64,000 nucleotides of DNA. It comes from an uncultured Alteromonadaceae bacterium. GTDB lineage: Bacteria > Pseudomonadota > Gammaproteobacteria > Enterobacterales > Alteromonadaceae. Location: NCBI GenBank assembly GCA_947501935.1, contig CANMXU010000008.1, positions 91,373 through 155,372 of the forward strand. The letters are read 5' to 3'. The position numbers and the translations under genes were made by a program. Of this stretch, positions 19,016 through 28,969 are shown one piece after another. Position 1 is the first letter of the stretch. Every line of letters begins with the position of its first letter. The notes beneath the pieces are model-generated. The model saw only the letters and a list, made by a program, of their open reading frames with translations. It ran no database searches and had not been told where the DNA came from.

Positions 19016-19942
19016 TTGGCAAGTCGACTCCCCCCATTAAACGCGCTGCGAGCCTTTGAAGCGTCTGCAAGGCAATTGAGTTTTACTCGCGCTGCTGGTG
19101 AACTATTTGTTACCCAAGCGGCAATTAGCCATCAAATTAAATCTTTAGAAGAACATTTAGGCATTAAACTTTTTATGCGAAAAAACCGTTCTTTGTTATT
19201 AACCGAAGAAGGGCAGTCGTATTATCTCGACATTAAAGATATTTTTAATGCCTTACATGACGCGACCGAAAAGTTATTAGCGCGCGGAGAGAAAGGGGCG
19301 ATTACGGTTAGCTTACAACCAAGCTTTGCTATTCAATGGCTAGTGCCTCGCTTAAATGCCTTTAATATATTACACCCTGATATAGATGTGCGAATTAAAG
19401 CGGTTGAGCAACCTGATAACTCGTTAACTGAAGATGTTGATATCGCAATTTATTATGGCCGAGGGCGTTGGCCCAATGTTATTGCTCAGCAACTTCATAC
19501 TGAATATCTAGTGCCTGTATGCTCACCAATACTATTACAGGGCAATAAAAAACTATCAGCCCCAGAGGACTTAGCTAACTTTACTCTATTGCATGATACC
19601 TCTCGGCGTGACTGGAAGCGCTGGTTTAAAGAAACAGGTGTTAAAGGCGTAAATGTTAACCATGGACCGATCTTTAGTCATTCAGCGATGGTGGTGCAAG
19701 CGGCGATTCATGGACAAGGTGTCGCTTTAGCACACAGTGTATTAGCAAAGCCTGATATTGATGCGGGTCGCTTGGTTTGTCCATTAAAAGATGTCTTGGT
19801 GAGTAAAAATGCCTTCTATATTGTTTGCAGAGAAGAACAGGTAGATATTGGTAAAATTTCCGCTTTTAGAGACTGGATGCTTTCAACAGTGAAAGATGAA
19901 CAAGACAGTATGGCTGAAGAAGCCGAAGAAAAGGAGAGCTAA
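19016..19942 (+). CDS. gcvA: LysR-type regulator GcvA, TTG start
   Basis: GcvA is the LysR-family regulator of the glycine cleavage system. The 308-residue protein starts (M)ASRLPPLNALRAFEASARQLSFTRAA, which aligns directly with E. coli MSKRLPPLNALRVF, so the TTG at 19016 is accepted despite a weak ribosome-binding site. The winged helix-turn-helix spans about residues 5-65 (VTQAAISHQIKSLEEHLG) and the effector domain about 90-295. The C-terminal tail is unusually acidic (MAEEAEEKES). Its stop overlaps the next start by one base, and gcvA-hydrolase-ygdD-rlmM form a tight operon. Confidence 0.93.
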   Translation: MASRLPPLNALRAFEASARQLSFTRAAGELFVTQAAISHQIKSLEEHLGIKLFMRKNRSLLLTEEGQSYYLDIKDIFNALHDATEKLLARGEKGAITVSLQPSFAIQWLVPRLNAFNILHPDIDVRIKAVEQPDNSLTEDVDIAIYYGRGRWPNVIAQQLHTEYLVPVCSPILLQGNKKLSAPEDLANFTLLHDTSRRDWKRWFKETGVKGVNVNHGPIFSHSAMVVQAAIHGQGVALAHSVLAKPDIDAGRLVCPLKDVLVSKNAFYIVCREEQVDIGKISAFRDWMLSTVKDEQDSMAEEAEEKES

Positions 19943-20574
19943 TGGTATTATCAGCGAATCATATTTATCAACAGGCAGAGCAAGCTAAAGCGGTGTTTGT
20001 TTTTGCCCATGGTGCTGGTGCCGACATGAATCATGAGTTTATGCAGCAAGTTAGTAACGCGCTAGTTGCTAAGCAAATAAGTGTACTTAGGTTTAATTTT
20101 CCCTTTATGGATAAAAGGGCATTAGATGGTAAGCGCAGACCGCCTGATCGCATGCCTAATTTACTCAGTTGTTATAATGAAGTGATAACGAGCATAACGA
20201 GCAAATTACCGATATTTATTGGCGGTAAGTCAATGGGCTCTCGCGTCGCTGCTATGGTTGCTAACGAGCACTTCGAGCGTGTTAGTGGGGTGATTTGTTT
20301 GGGTTATCCTTTTCATCCGCCTGGCAAAGCCGATAAATTACGTTTAGAGCCGTTAATTGAAGCTAAGCTCCCGGTAATCATTATTCAGGGCGATCGCGAT
20401 ACTTTAGGTAATGAAGAAGAAATAACTAGCTATGCTTTACCTGATATTTGTCAGGTAAAATATTTACTTGATGGTGATCACAGTTTTAAGCCGAGAGTAA
20501 AGTCGGGTACCACCTTAGCGGCAAATATTGATGAAGCGATCACCCAGATGGTAAAGTTTATTAATGAAAACTAA
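19942..20574 (+). CDS. Alpha/beta hydrolase of the KANL3/Tex30-like family
   Basis: This 210-residue cytoplasmic protein has an alpha/beta-hydrolase fold: FVFAHGAGADMNHEF after the first strand (oxyanion region), the nucleophile elbow GGKSMGSRVA with Ser near residue 94, an Asp in IIQGDRDTLG and His in DGDHSFKPR. It resembles the KANL3/Tex30-like hydrolases. Substrate is unknown. The ATG overlaps the gcvA stop and its own end overlaps the next gene by 11 bp, so translation is probably coupled. Confidence 0.88.
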   Translation: MVLSANHIYQQAEQAKAVFVFAHGAGADMNHEFMQQVSNALVAKQISVLRFNFPFMDKRALDGKRRPPDRMPNLLSCYNEVITSITSKLPIFIGGKSMGSRVAAMVANEHFERVSGVICLGYPFHPPGKADKLRLEPLIEAKLPVIIIQGDRDTLGNEEEITSYALPDICQVKYLLDGDHSFKPRVKSGTTLAANIDEAITQMVKFINEN

Positions 20575-20947
20575 TCAAATAATAAAAGCATTGTTGATAT
20601 TTGTTGGCTTAAGCGGCTGTTTTTCAGTATTATGCGGCGCATGGTTGGCCCATGGCGGTGAAATGTTAGCTGTGGCTGCTCAATCACGTATAACTACGGC
20701 ACTGGAATATCAATTTTTTCATACACTTGCTTTATTGGCATGTCTTATTTGGTATAACCACCAACCGAGAAAATGGTTACTAAGCTCAGCTTTGTTGTTC
20801 TTTATTGGCATCATTTTGTTTAGTGGCAGTTTGTATTTAAAAACTTTATTCGACATTTCATCTTTAGGTAATCTAGCTCCCATTGGCGGTATTTCATTGG
20901 CGAGTGCTTGGTTACTGTTAGCAATAGCAGGCAAAAACAACTCATGA
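20564..20947 (+). CDS. ygdD: DUF423 family membrane protein (YgdD-like)
   Basis: The 127-residue protein has four hydrophobic helices and the family pattern GAWLAHGG near the N terminus and ALEYQFFHTLALL near the middle. Function is unknown. The gcvA-ygdD-rlmM order matches E. coli, apart from the inserted hydrolase. It overlaps the hydrolase gene by 11 bp and the rlmM start by 4 bp (ATGA). Confidence 0.9.
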   Translation: MKTNQIIKALLIFVGLSGCFSVLCGAWLAHGGEMLAVAAQSRITTALEYQFFHTLALLACLIWYNHQPRKWLLSSALLFFIGIILFSGSLYLKTLFDISSLGNLAPIGGISLASAWLLLAIAGKNNS

Positions 20948-22038
20948 CATCAATTATTTTATACTGTCGTCCCGGTTTTGAAAAAGAGTGTGGCGCAGAA
21001 ATCCAAGAGAAAGCAGCTTGGAATGAAATATATGGCTACCTTACGCTAACGAAGAATGAAGGCTTAGTTTACTTTAATGTGCATGAAGAAAAAGATGCAC
21101 AAGCCTTAATTGAACAAGTACCATTAAAGCGTTTAATATTTACCCGTGATTGGTTTTTAGCGGTAACAGAAAAAATTGACTTACCTGATTATAATCGGGT
21201 TGAAGCGATCACTGAAGCATTAGGTAATGAATGGCAATACGCCGATTTGCGCATGGAGATGCCTGATACTAATGATGGTAAATCGTTATCAAAGTTTTGT
21301 CGCAAACTTGCTGTGCCGTTAAGGCAAGCATTAAGAAAAAATAAAGTATTAACTGAAAAAGGTAATAATAACGGCGCTGTTTTACACGCATTATTTTTGT
21401 CGGGCACTGAAGTTATTTTAGGTTATTCGCCAGCGCACAATACCTCGCCTTATGTAATGGGTATTCCTCATTTAAGATTTCCTAACCAGTCACCTAGTCG
21501 CTCAACACTTAAGCTTGATGAAGCTTTTTTACATTTTATTCCTAAAGATGAATGGGATGTACGCTTAACGTCAGGCTTAAGAGCGGTTGACTTAGGCGCA
21601 GCACCTGGCGGTTGGACTTATCAATTAGTTCGACGTGGCATGATGGTTCAGTCGATTGATAATGGTCCAATGGCAGAGTCGCTAATGGAAACTGGCCAAG
21701 TTAAGCACCATATGGTTGATGGCTTTAAATTTGTTCCGTCTAAACAGAATGTTTATTGGTTAGTATGTGACATGATTGAAAAACCGCAACGTGTTGCTTG
21801 GTTAATGGCTCAGTGGCTACTTAATGGGTACTGCAAAGAAGCGGTATTTAACTTGAAGTTACCGATGAAAGGCCGCTATCAAGAAGTGAATAAAAACCTG
21901 CAAACCCTTAAAGATGCTTTTTCACAAGCGGGCGTTAAATATGAAATGTTCGCTAAACATTTATATTATGATCGTGAAGAAGTTACCGTACATGCAAGAC
22001 TACTTTCGCCGCTTCCTACTGCACGAAGTAATAGCTAG
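20944..22038 (+). CDS. rlmM: 23S rRNA (cytidine-2498 2'-O) methyltransferase RlmM
   Basis: RlmM methylates the 2' hydroxyl of C2498 in 23S rRNA before 50S assembly. I use ATG 20944, which overlaps the preceding stop as ATGA and gives MTSIILYCRPGFEKECGAEI, matching E. coli MNKVVLLCRPGFEKEC; a GTG at 20908 would add 12 unlike residues. The 364-residue protein has an N-terminal THUMP-like region and a Rossmann methyltransferase domain with VDLGAAPGGWTYQL as the SAM motif and a catalytic Lys in FNLKLPMK. Confidence 0.95.
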   Translation: MTSIILYCRPGFEKECGAEIQEKAAWNEIYGYLTLTKNEGLVYFNVHEEKDAQALIEQVPLKRLIFTRDWFLAVTEKIDLPDYNRVEAITEALGNEWQYADLRMEMPDTNDGKSLSKFCRKLAVPLRQALRKNKVLTEKGNNNGAVLHALFLSGTEVILGYSPAHNTSPYVMGIPHLRFPNQSPSRSTLKLDEAFLHFIPKDEWDVRLTSGLRAVDLGAAPGGWTYQLVRRGMMVQSIDNGPMAESLMETGQVKHHMVDGFKFVPSKQNVYWLVCDMIEKPQRVAWLMAQWLLNGYCKEAVFNLKLPMKGRYQEVNKNLQTLKDAFSQAGVKYEMFAKHLYYDREEVTVHARLLSPLPTARSNS

Positions 22039-22071
22039 TTTATACGAGTACAATCGCAATAATTTATGCAC

Positions 22072-22107
22072 AAGAAAAATGCCGCTAATTTAGCGGCATT
22101 TTTCTTT
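22072..22107 (+). terminator. Terminator after rlmM, symmetric
   Basis: A 16-bp perfect stem (core AATGCCGCTA/TAGCGGCATT) with a 3-nt loop and flanking A and T runs lies 33 bp after rlmM. It can also end the minus-strand isocitrate dehydrogenase message. Confidence 0.9.
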
Positions 22108-22155
22108 TCTATACCCTGTGGACTCTGTAAGCGCTAGCGAATAGAAACTAGCTAT

Positions 22156-23163
22156 TTATAAACGCTCTAAAAGTGCAGCAGTAAAGTCTGTAGTGCCATG
22201 GCTGCCACCTAAGTCACCTGTAGTACGATCGCCAGAAGCAATAACATCAGTAATGGCGGCACGAATTTTTTCAGCTTTATCTGTCATCTCTAAATATTCT
22301 AACATTTGAATTGCGGCTAAAATAACAGAGGTTGGGTTAGCTAAGTTTTTTCCTGCTATATCAGGGGCACTGCCATGAACCGCTTCAAAAATAGCACAGT
22401 CTTCGCCAATATTGGCACCAGGTGCCATGCCTAAACCGCCAACTAAGCCTGCACACAAATCAGATAAAATGTCGCCAAACAAGTTAGTGGTAACAATTAC
22501 GTCAAACTGCTCAGGGTTCATTACTAATTGCATACAACAATTATCAACAATCATTTCGGTTGATTCAATTTCTGGGTAGCGAGCGGCAACTTCACGCGCA
22601 ACTTTTAAGAACAATCCTGAAGTTGATTTTAAAATATTCGCTTTATGAACCGCTGTTACTTTTTTGCGACCTTCTTTGCGAGCAGTTTCATAGGCGAAAA
22701 CTAAAATGCGTTCAGCACCTTCACGGGTGATCAAGCTCATTGCTTCTGCTTGCATGCCATCAGCTGAGGTGGTTTGCCCTAAACCTGAATACATGCCTTC
22801 GGTATTTTCACGTACCGTTAAAATATCGATATTCTCATAACGGGCTTTGGTACCTTTAAACGATAACACCGGGCGCAGGTTGGCATATAACTTAAATTGT
22901 TTACGTAGCGTAACGTTAATTGAAGTAAAACCTTCACCTACCGGTGTAGTTAACGGGCCCTTTAAGGTTATTTTATTTTTCTTAATCAGTGCTAAGGTTT
23001 CTTCAGGAACCAGTTCTCCATGCTTTTCAAGCGCTGTGAGGCCAGCGTCAGCATATTCATAGTCAAAATTACAACCTGCTTTATCGAGCACTTGAATGGT
23101 GGCGTCGATAATACTAGGACCAATTCCGTCACCGGGAATTACCGTTATTGTTTGTTTAGACAT
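22156..23163 (-). CDS. Isocitrate dehydrogenase, NAD-type (IDH/IPMDH family)
   Basis: The 335-residue cytoplasmic enzyme belongs to the isocitrate/isopropylmalate dehydrogenase family, in the short NAD-dependent group rather than the 416-residue NADP-dependent Icd of E. coli. Seen in the sequence: VIPGDGIGPSI at the N terminus, the substrate loop SINVTLRKQFKLYANLRPV, TVRENTEGMYSG, the metal-binding region NLFGDILSDL and EAVHGSAPDIAGKNLANP. It would convert isocitrate to 2-oxoglutarate in the TCA cycle. A role as homoisocitrate- or 3-isopropylmalate-type enzyme is possible but less likely from SINVTLR. It is a single-gene unit. Confidence 0.88.
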   Translation of the reverse strand: MSKQTITVIPGDGIGPSIIDATIQVLDKAGCNFDYEYADAGLTALEKHGELVPEETLALIKKNKITLKGPLTTPVGEGFTSINVTLRKQFKLYANLRPVLSFKGTKARYENIDILTVRENTEGMYSGLGQTTSADGMQAEAMSLITREGAERILVFAYETARKEGRKKVTAVHKANILKSTSGLFLKVAREVAARYPEIESTEMIVDNCCMQLVMNPEQFDVIVTTNLFGDILSDLCAGLVGGLGMAPGANIGEDCAIFEAVHGSAPDIAGKNLANPTSVILAAIQMLEYLEMTDKAEKIRAAITDVIASGDRTTGDLGGSHGTTDFTAALLERL

Positions 23164-23381
23164 TGAATATTTACCTTTTGAAAGTTGAAAGCACTTTAGG
23201 GGATTATTGAGTACTTTAATATGTTACGACATCATTGTATCTACAACTTACGTCGTATGAATTAGTTTTGTAGCGCTATATTAATATAGAGCAAACTAAA
23301 GTTATTGGTTATGTTAGCTGAGAATAAAGTAAAGCGCTGTATAAAAACCGAGCAATGACCGATAAGTTGATTTAACACAAA

Positions 23382-23759
23382 TTAATGGTTAAGGAATTGT
23401 TGATAAGCGGTATTACCTATAGCGGTTAACATACCATTCTTAAAGAGCAGTGCGGTACATTCGTCTTGGGTAGTGATGCCGTCAGACTTCATATGTTGAG
23501 TGCGATAAAACATAACTTGGTAATATTGAGTGTCAATTTTCTTCGCTTCGGTAAGGTCTGGGCTACCTAATTTTTCAAGCGCTTGCTCAAAAGTGAATTG
23601 GTCTATTTTGAGTTTAGCAATGAACTGACGATTATAAATTTCTCTATCTTCCCATTTCATGTTCGATGGGCTGTCGTCGTAAAAAGTGATAACTAAAGCA
23701 ACAAAAATACCGTAGGCACAAAGAGCCATAAGTATGCGAGCGATAACTTTTTTATTCAT
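23382..23759 (-). CDS. DUF3192 family protein, membrane-anchored paralogue
   Basis: The 125-residue protein has one N-terminal hydrophobic segment (about residues 8-26) and a periplasmic DUF3192 domain with WEDREIYNRQFIAKL and VMFYRTQHMKSDGITTQDEC. A second DUF3192 protein is encoded at 30154-30525, sharing YRTQ..KDG(I/V)TT.DEC and the C-terminal TAYQQ. Here there is no lipobox, so the anchor is probably a transmembrane helix. Function unknown. Confidence 0.82.
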   Translation of the reverse strand: MNKKVIARILMALCAYGIFVALVITFYDDSPSNMKWEDREIYNRQFIAKLKIDQFTFEQALEKLGSPDLTEAKKIDTQYYQVMFYRTQHMKSDGITTQDECTALLFKNGMLTAIGNTAYQQFLNH

Positions 23760-23898
23760 TGATGATCCTGAATACCATAGGTCGGGAAATTTCTCAGTCT
23801 AACATGCTAACTATAAACTTAAAGAGCCATTGTCCCTAGTCTATCTGTCGCGAAAATATGTTAACTAATCGTGATTAACTGTAGCTGCGAGCCATGAA

Positions 23899-24720
23899 CT
23901 AAGTTGGGTTTTCAATAAAGCTTTGTTCAAGGCGGATATCTTTGAGGTTAAAGCCGAGAGGAATATCTTGTTTGAGCGATAATAACTGCCGGCTAAGCGC
24001 TATTTGTTCGCTTGATTGCTGTAATTTTTCACTAACGCTTTTCTTTAAATCGGTGGCAGAAAGCACCGCTTCTAGTGAGCCATAATTATTAAGTAATGAA
24101 GAGGCGGTAACTTGGCCAATTCCGGCAACACCTGGTATTTTATTGGTATTGTCGCCCGTTAAGGTCCATAAATCTAAGAGCTGCCCTGATTTTACGCCAA
24201 ATTTTTGTTCAACATGGGCTTCATCAAGGTAGCGACGATTAAAGTAATCATACACCTCAATATTTTGATTAAGCAGCGCTAAAAAACATTTATCGGTAGA
24301 AATAATTGTCGTTTTTTGACCGCGCAAAGCGACTTTAATTGCTAATGTCGCAATTAAGTCATCAGCCTCATCTTGCTCAGATACTAATGAGTCAATGCCT
24401 AAATTCATAAACTCATCTTGAATACTGCCTAAGCTTTGCTGGAGGTGCTCAGGCATTTTTTTCCGGCCTTTTTTATAGTCAGGATAAATTTGATAACGCC
24501 AGCAAGGTGCTTGGCTGTCAAAAACAGCCAAGGCATGGGTTGGTTGTAGTGTCTCTAAAATTTTCCCCATCGCCAGTGAACTGGCTTGTAAGGTATTAAA
24601 AACTACCTGTTTAATGGTATTTTCAGCCAGCTCGTTATTAAATAAAAATGGCCGCTCTTGCACCGCATAAATACGACGAATTAAATTTAAGGCATCAATG
24701 AGTACTAGGTGAGCAGACAT
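23899..24720 (-). CDS. xni: Flap endonuclease Xni (5'-3' exonuclease-like)
   Basis: Xni (ExoIX, YgdG) is a flap-structure-specific endonuclease of the PolA 5'-nuclease family. The 273-residue protein has LVLIDALNLIRRIYA at the N terminus, the conserved acidic cluster SEQDEADDLIATLA, STDKCFLALL and a helix-hairpin-helix GDNTNKIPGVAGIGQVTASSLL. E. coli Xni lacks some metal-binding residues of full 5' nucleases, and the reduced acidic set here agrees with Xni. It follows ppnN with no gap (stop and ATG abut at 24720/24721), so translation is coupled. Confidence 0.92.
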   Translation of the reverse strand: MSAHLVLIDALNLIRRIYAVQERPFLFNNELAENTIKQVVFNTLQASSLAMGKILETLQPTHALAVFDSQAPCWRYQIYPDYKKGRKKMPEHLQQSLGSIQDEFMNLGIDSLVSEQDEADDLIATLAIKVALRGQKTTIISTDKCFLALLNQNIEVYDYFNRRYLDEAHVEQKFGVKSGQLLDLWTLTGDNTNKIPGVAGIGQVTASSLLNNYGSLEAVLSATDLKKSVSEKLQQSSEQIALSRQLLSLKQDIPLGFNLKDIRLEQSFIENPT

Positions 24721-26070
24721 TTATGTATCTCTAGCTACTTTATAACACGGAATATATTCAGTGCCGGGCAATTTCATCCGTTGTTGACGAACAAATGAGG
24801 CAAGTAACTTATCCATTCTCTCCATAATGCTTTCTTCACCTGAAATGATAAAAGGACCATGTTTTCGAATAGCTTGAATACCAGAGGATTTAACGTTTCC
24901 TGCAACTATGCCAGAAAATACTCGGCGTAAGTTTGCCGCCAGAGTAGCGGTATCAAGGTTACTGCTGATATCAAGTGCTGCCATTTTGTCATGCGATGGT
25001 TCAAAGGGTTGTTGAAAGTCAGGCTCGATAACTAAAGACCAATTAAAGTGGTATGAGTCACCAGCAAGTTTACGATAGGCCAATACATCATTTAGCCCTT
25101 CCTTAAGAGTCATGGCAACCTGTTTAGCATCGCCAATAATAATCGTATAAAGCTGCTGTGCTGTTTCACCTAAAGTTGCGCCAATAAAGGCATCAATTTC
25201 AGCAAAATATTCGGCACTTTCTTCAGGGCCGGTTAATATTATCGGCAGCTTTTGTGCTTGGTTTTTGGCATTTAGCATTATGCCTAAAATATATAACAAC
25301 TCTTCTGCAGTACCAGCGCCACCTGGGAATATGATGATACCGTGTGACATACGCACAAAACTTTCTAGGCGCTTTTCAATATCAGGCATGATCACCAGTT
25401 CATTAACAATAGGGTTAGGCGGTTCAGCAGCAATAATGCTTGGCTCGGTTAAACCTAAGTACCTACCGTCTTTATTTCGTTGCTTAGCATGGCCAATTGT
25501 TGCACCTTTCATTGGGCCTTTCATCGCACCTGGGCCACAGCCGGTACAAATGTTAAAGCCACGTAAACCTAATTGGTAGCCTACTTTTTTGGTGTACTTA
25601 TATTCTTCATGATTAATGGAGTGGCCACCCCAACAGGTAATTAAGTTCGGCTCGGTTTCAGGTCGAATAACTTGCGCATTACGTAGAATATCAAAAGTAA
25701 TATGGGTAATTTGTTCTGCAACTACATCATTTGCTTGGTAGCGGTTACTGATAAATAAAATATCGCGTAACACGGCTGATAAGTGCTCTTGAATACCGCG
25801 AATAATTTTACCGTCAACAAAGGCATGCTCTGGCGGATTAGTTAAATCAAGTTTTACGCCACGTTCACGTCTTAAAACCTGAATATGAAAGTCTTGGTAT
25901 TGTTGATAAATAACTTCGGCATCATCGGTATGGCTGCCAGCGTTAAGAACTGCCAGAGAGCAATTTCGATAAAGGGTGTAAAGCTCACTGGTGACCGATT
26001 GTTGTAGTTGGTCAACTTCCAGTTGAGACAGTAAGTTCATATTGCCTACGGGGTTAATTTGAGTATGCAT
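24721..26070 (-). CDS. ppnN: Nucleotide 5'-monophosphate nucleosidase PpnN (YgdH)
   Basis: PpnN hydrolyses purine and pyrimidine 5'-monophosphates to the base and ribose 5-phosphate and is stimulated by (p)ppGpp in E. coli. The 449-residue protein starts [20 protein letters not shown], close to E. coli [20 protein letters not shown]. It has the LOG-family motifs [12 protein letters not shown] and PGGAGTAEE (near residues 245-260). It sits directly upstream of xni, as it does in other gammaproteobacteria with intervening genes removed. Confidence 0.94.
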   Translation of the reverse strand: MHTQINPVGNMNLLSQLEVDQLQQSVTSELYTLYRNCSLAVLNAGSHTDDAEVIYQQYQDFHIQVLRRERGVKLDLTNPPEHAFVDGKIIRGIQEHLSAVLRDILFISNRYQANDVVAEQITHITFDILRNAQVIRPETEPNLITCWGGHSINHEEYKYTKKVGYQLGLRGFNICTGCGPGAMKGPMKGATIGHAKQRNKDGRYLGLTEPSIIAAEPPNPIVNELVIMPDIEKRLESFVRMSHGIIIFPGGAGTAEELLYILGIMLNAKNQAQKLPIILTGPEESAEYFAEIDAFIGATLGETAQQLYTIIIGDAKQVAMTLKEGLNDVLAYRKLAGDSYHFNWSLVIEPDFQQPFEPSHDKMAALDISSNLDTATLAANLRRVFSGIVAGNVKSSGIQAIRKHGPFIISGEESIMERMDKLLASFVRQQRMKLPGTEYIPCYKVARDT

Positions 26071-26181
26071 ACTTGACTCCTTTTACGGCCTGAGAAATGA
26101 GGCTTATTTTTGCTTTTTAGCAAGGGAGAGTGGTGCAATACATAAGCCCCTTTTTGAAAACTGTGCGCTTACTCTGCTGTT

Positions 26182-27798
26182 CTATTCAATATAGATAGCT
26201 TGGTTTTTTCCTTCCGCTTTTGCTTGGTATAAAGCTTTATCTGCTCTTTCAAAAGAAATATGTACGTTGTCACTTTCTTTAACATGAGTAGCACCAATCG
26301 AGGTGGTAATACTCACTTTGTTGCTTTTAAACTTAAATGGTAAGCGAGCAACGCTATTTTTTAGTTTATTCAGTTTTGCTACCAGTTCATCTTTGTCAAA
26401 ATCAGAGAAAACCAGTACAAACTCTTCGCCGCCGTAACGAGCAACAAAGCCATCGTCGCCAATTTGTTTCGTTAAAGTATTCGCTATTACTTGTAAGGTT
26501 TTATCACCGGCAGTATGACCGTAGGTATCATTTATACGTTTAAAGTCATCTAAGTCAACCACCACAATTGATAAGTTAAATGGACTGTGATGAAAGCGGA
26601 CAATTTGTTGAGCAAAGTAATCATCGAATGCTGCGCGGTTATTCAATTTTGTTAACGCATCTTGCATGCTTTTTACTTTTTGGTCTTCAATGCGTTTTTT
26701 AAAGGTTTCGCCTTGCTCTTCTAAAAGATCAACCTTAGTTTTCATGGTTGATAATTGCAGTTCTATCTCTTGTTGTTGCTGTTGTTCAAAGGCTGATTTC
26801 AACTCTATTGTATTAGCAAGTGCCTGTAACTTATCGTTAATGTCTACTTTAATTCTAGCTAATGAGGTCGCTTTTTCAACCACATCGGTCATTTCTTTTA
26901 TTTGTTTGTTTAATTGATTGTTCAGTTTTGCTTGGGTTGACTTTGATTTATTATTAACGCTGATGGTTCGATTAACCGCATTGTGAACCGTTGATAGCGT
27001 ATCACTCAATGTTGATAGAAATGTTTTGGCGGTTTCTCGTTCTTGCTTAAATTCAGCAATAATTAAAGTAAATACTTGAGTGAAATTATCGAGTAAATCC
27101 TCGACAGACATTTCGGCATCAAGCTTAATTTTTATTTCACCAAGTTGTTTATCATAGTGGTTTGATAACTCTAGACGATTAACTAGCTTGATCAATTGTT
27201 TGATTAGCGCTTTAACTTCGCTTGAGTCAACTACCAAACTTTCTGAAGTGTTTTTATTATTTTTTTGATTAATACCTGCTAGCAAACCGCCTTTGGGAAT
27301 ATCTGTTTTAGATTTTAATGCAGCGTCGTAAAACTTTAACAAAGTACTTAATAAAGGCACATATTGAATTACTGCGTCTTTACTTTGATCACATTCAGCT
27401 ATGAAATCTCGCAACTCTCGTCGTAAATCTTTTGGCAAACCATTGGTTTTTTTTAATACACCACCAGCATGAGAAAGTTGTTCGTGTAGCTGTTGAATAT
27501 TAAGTTCGTTAACTTTTGAATGTTGTTGTAATAGCTGGGATATAACACTAATTTGCTGTTCAATCTCAGTTAAGGGTACCGATTTAGAAAGCATGATGCG
27601 CAGATTAGCAAGTTTATTGTCAAGCTCAAGGTCAATACCTTTGCAGACTTGAGTGAGTTTGCCAATAAAGTGTATAAGCAATGACGTTTGCGCTTTAAAG
27701 TCTGACTCTAAATTAGAGTGAGAACTTACCGCTGATTCTAACTTCCTTTTTAAGCGCTCTACTTGATCAAGAGGCTTTAAATTGTCATTCATATACAC
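26182..27798 (-). CDS. GGDEF domain diguanylate cyclase with long coiled-coil N terminus
   Basis: The C-terminal third (about residues 375-538) is a GGDEF domain with LTKLNNRAAFDDYF at its start and the active-site motif RYGGEEF at about 454-460; GGEEF is catalytically competent, so it should make cyclic di-GMP. The first 370 residues have no membrane segment and are predicted helical coiled coil, with repeated heptad-like stretches, probably for dimerisation or signal input. An inhibitory RxxD site is not seen just upstream of GGEEF. The start is GTG 27798 (AAGGT 5 nt before), or ATG 27792. Confidence 0.9.
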   Translation of the reverse strand: MYMNDNLKPLDQVERLKRKLESAVSSHSNLESDFKAQTSLLIHFIGKLTQVCKGIDLELDNKLANLRIMLSKSVPLTEIEQQISVISQLLQQHSKVNELNIQQLHEQLSHAGGVLKKTNGLPKDLRRELRDFIAECDQSKDAVIQYVPLLSTLLKFYDAALKSKTDIPKGGLLAGINQKNNKNTSESLVVDSSEVKALIKQLIKLVNRLELSNHYDKQLGEIKIKLDAEMSVEDLLDNFTQVFTLIIAEFKQERETAKTFLSTLSDTLSTVHNAVNRTISVNNKSKSTQAKLNNQLNKQIKEMTDVVEKATSLARIKVDINDKLQALANTIELKSAFEQQQQQEIELQLSTMKTKVDLLEEQGETFKKRIEDQKVKSMQDALTKLNNRAAFDDYFAQQIVRFHHSPFNLSIVVVDLDDFKRINDTYGHTAGDKTLQVIANTLTKQIGDDGFVARYGGEEFVLVFSDFDKDELVAKLNKLKNSVARLPFKFKSNKVSITTSIGATHVKESDNVHISFERADKALYQAKAEGKNQAIYIE

Positions 27799-28038
27799 AA
27801 TGTACCTTAGTGACTATCCATCATTACTAATATGCATTCATTTTACGCTAAATATATATTGAAACAAGAAAGAAAAGCGACCAAAAAAATAAATAAATCG
27901 AATAACTTAATTGTAAACACAACTGTTAAAAAAGTCAGTAAAGTACGTGAATATTTACCATTTTTTTATTTTCATTCATTCTAGGTCAAATTTTTACTAA
28001 ATACCTTTGTTTTAATTGCTTTATTTTAACAGTTTAGT

Positions 28039-28914
28039 TTATTGTCTTAAGGTTCGAATCGTTGGGGCTTGGTTATCATGGGTTGAACGATACGGATTAA
28101 TATCAAGACCACCACGACGAGTATATCGGGCAAAGACGGTTAATTGTGACAATTGGCAATATTGCTGAAGGTCACAAAAAATTCGTTCAACACACTGTTC
28201 ATGAAACTCGTTATGCTCACGAAAAGAAATAATATAACGCAGTAAAGCCTCTTGTGAAATTTCATCGCCTTGGTAACTTATGTATAAGCTAGCCCAGTCA
28301 GGTTGATTGGTAATTAAACAATTTGATTTAAGTAAATGGCTAACCACATGCTTAACCTCATTACCGCTTGCGGTTAACTTTTGGCTTTCATCACCTAGCC
28401 CTTGAGAGTTTTCTAGCAGGCTGGCATTGAAGTTATAATCATTAATTTCAATATCTAGGTCATCAATACAAGTTGCTTGAGCTTGATTAATCGCTAAAGC
28501 GGGACAGTCATCAACAGGATAAAGTGTTACCAGGGCTTGACCTTGGCAGGTTGCCGATAAGTCTTTACTTAGTATTTCTTCAACAGCTTGCCATGAAGGG
28601 AAACTGGTTTGATTGAAGCTATTTAAATACAACTTAAAAGACTTCGACTCAACAATATTTTCGCTGGTACAAGGAAAGCGAAACTCAGCAACTGCAACTA
28701 CAGGCTTACCTTTTGTGTTCAGCCATGATAATTCGTAGCCGTACCAAACATCTTCCCCATAAAAAGGTAAATTAGTTTGCGACATGGCTAAATCGTTTCG
28801 ATTTAAACTTCTGGGTACCGCCTGCAGTAAATTAGCATCATAGCTACTACAATACTGGGTTGTTTTTCCCAAAGTTAATTTGTTAAGCTCTTTAGCGTTT
28901 TGATAAGTAGTCAT
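28039..28914 (-). CDS. queF: NADPH-dependent 7-cyano-7-deazaguanine reductase QueF
   Basis: QueF reduces preQ0 to preQ1 in queuosine biosynthesis. This is the long, bimodular (YqcD) form of 291 residues. The QueF motif [12 protein letters not shown] is at about 89-100, the nucleophilic Cys199 is in [13 protein letters not shown], and the general acid Asp206 follows. It is divergent from syd with only 55 bp between the starts, the queF-syd pairing seen across gammaproteobacteria. Confidence 0.95.
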   Translation of the reverse strand: MTTYQNAKELNKLTLGKTTQYCSSYDANLLQAVPRSLNRNDLAMSQTNLPFYGEDVWYGYELSWLNTKGKPVVAVAEFRFPCTSENIVESKSFKLYLNSFNQTSFPSWQAVEEILSKDLSATCQGQALVTLYPVDDCPALAINQAQATCIDDLDIEINDYNFNASLLENSQGLGDESQKLTASGNEVKHVVSHLLKSNCLITNQPDWASLYISYQGDEISQEALLRYIISFREHNEFHEQCVERIFCDLQQYCQLSQLTVFARYTRRGGLDINPYRSTHDNQAPTIRTLRQ

Positions 28915-28969
28915 AGTAATGGATTGTCGCTGCTTTATTTCTCTCTATTTTAAAGGAACTTTAGGTTCG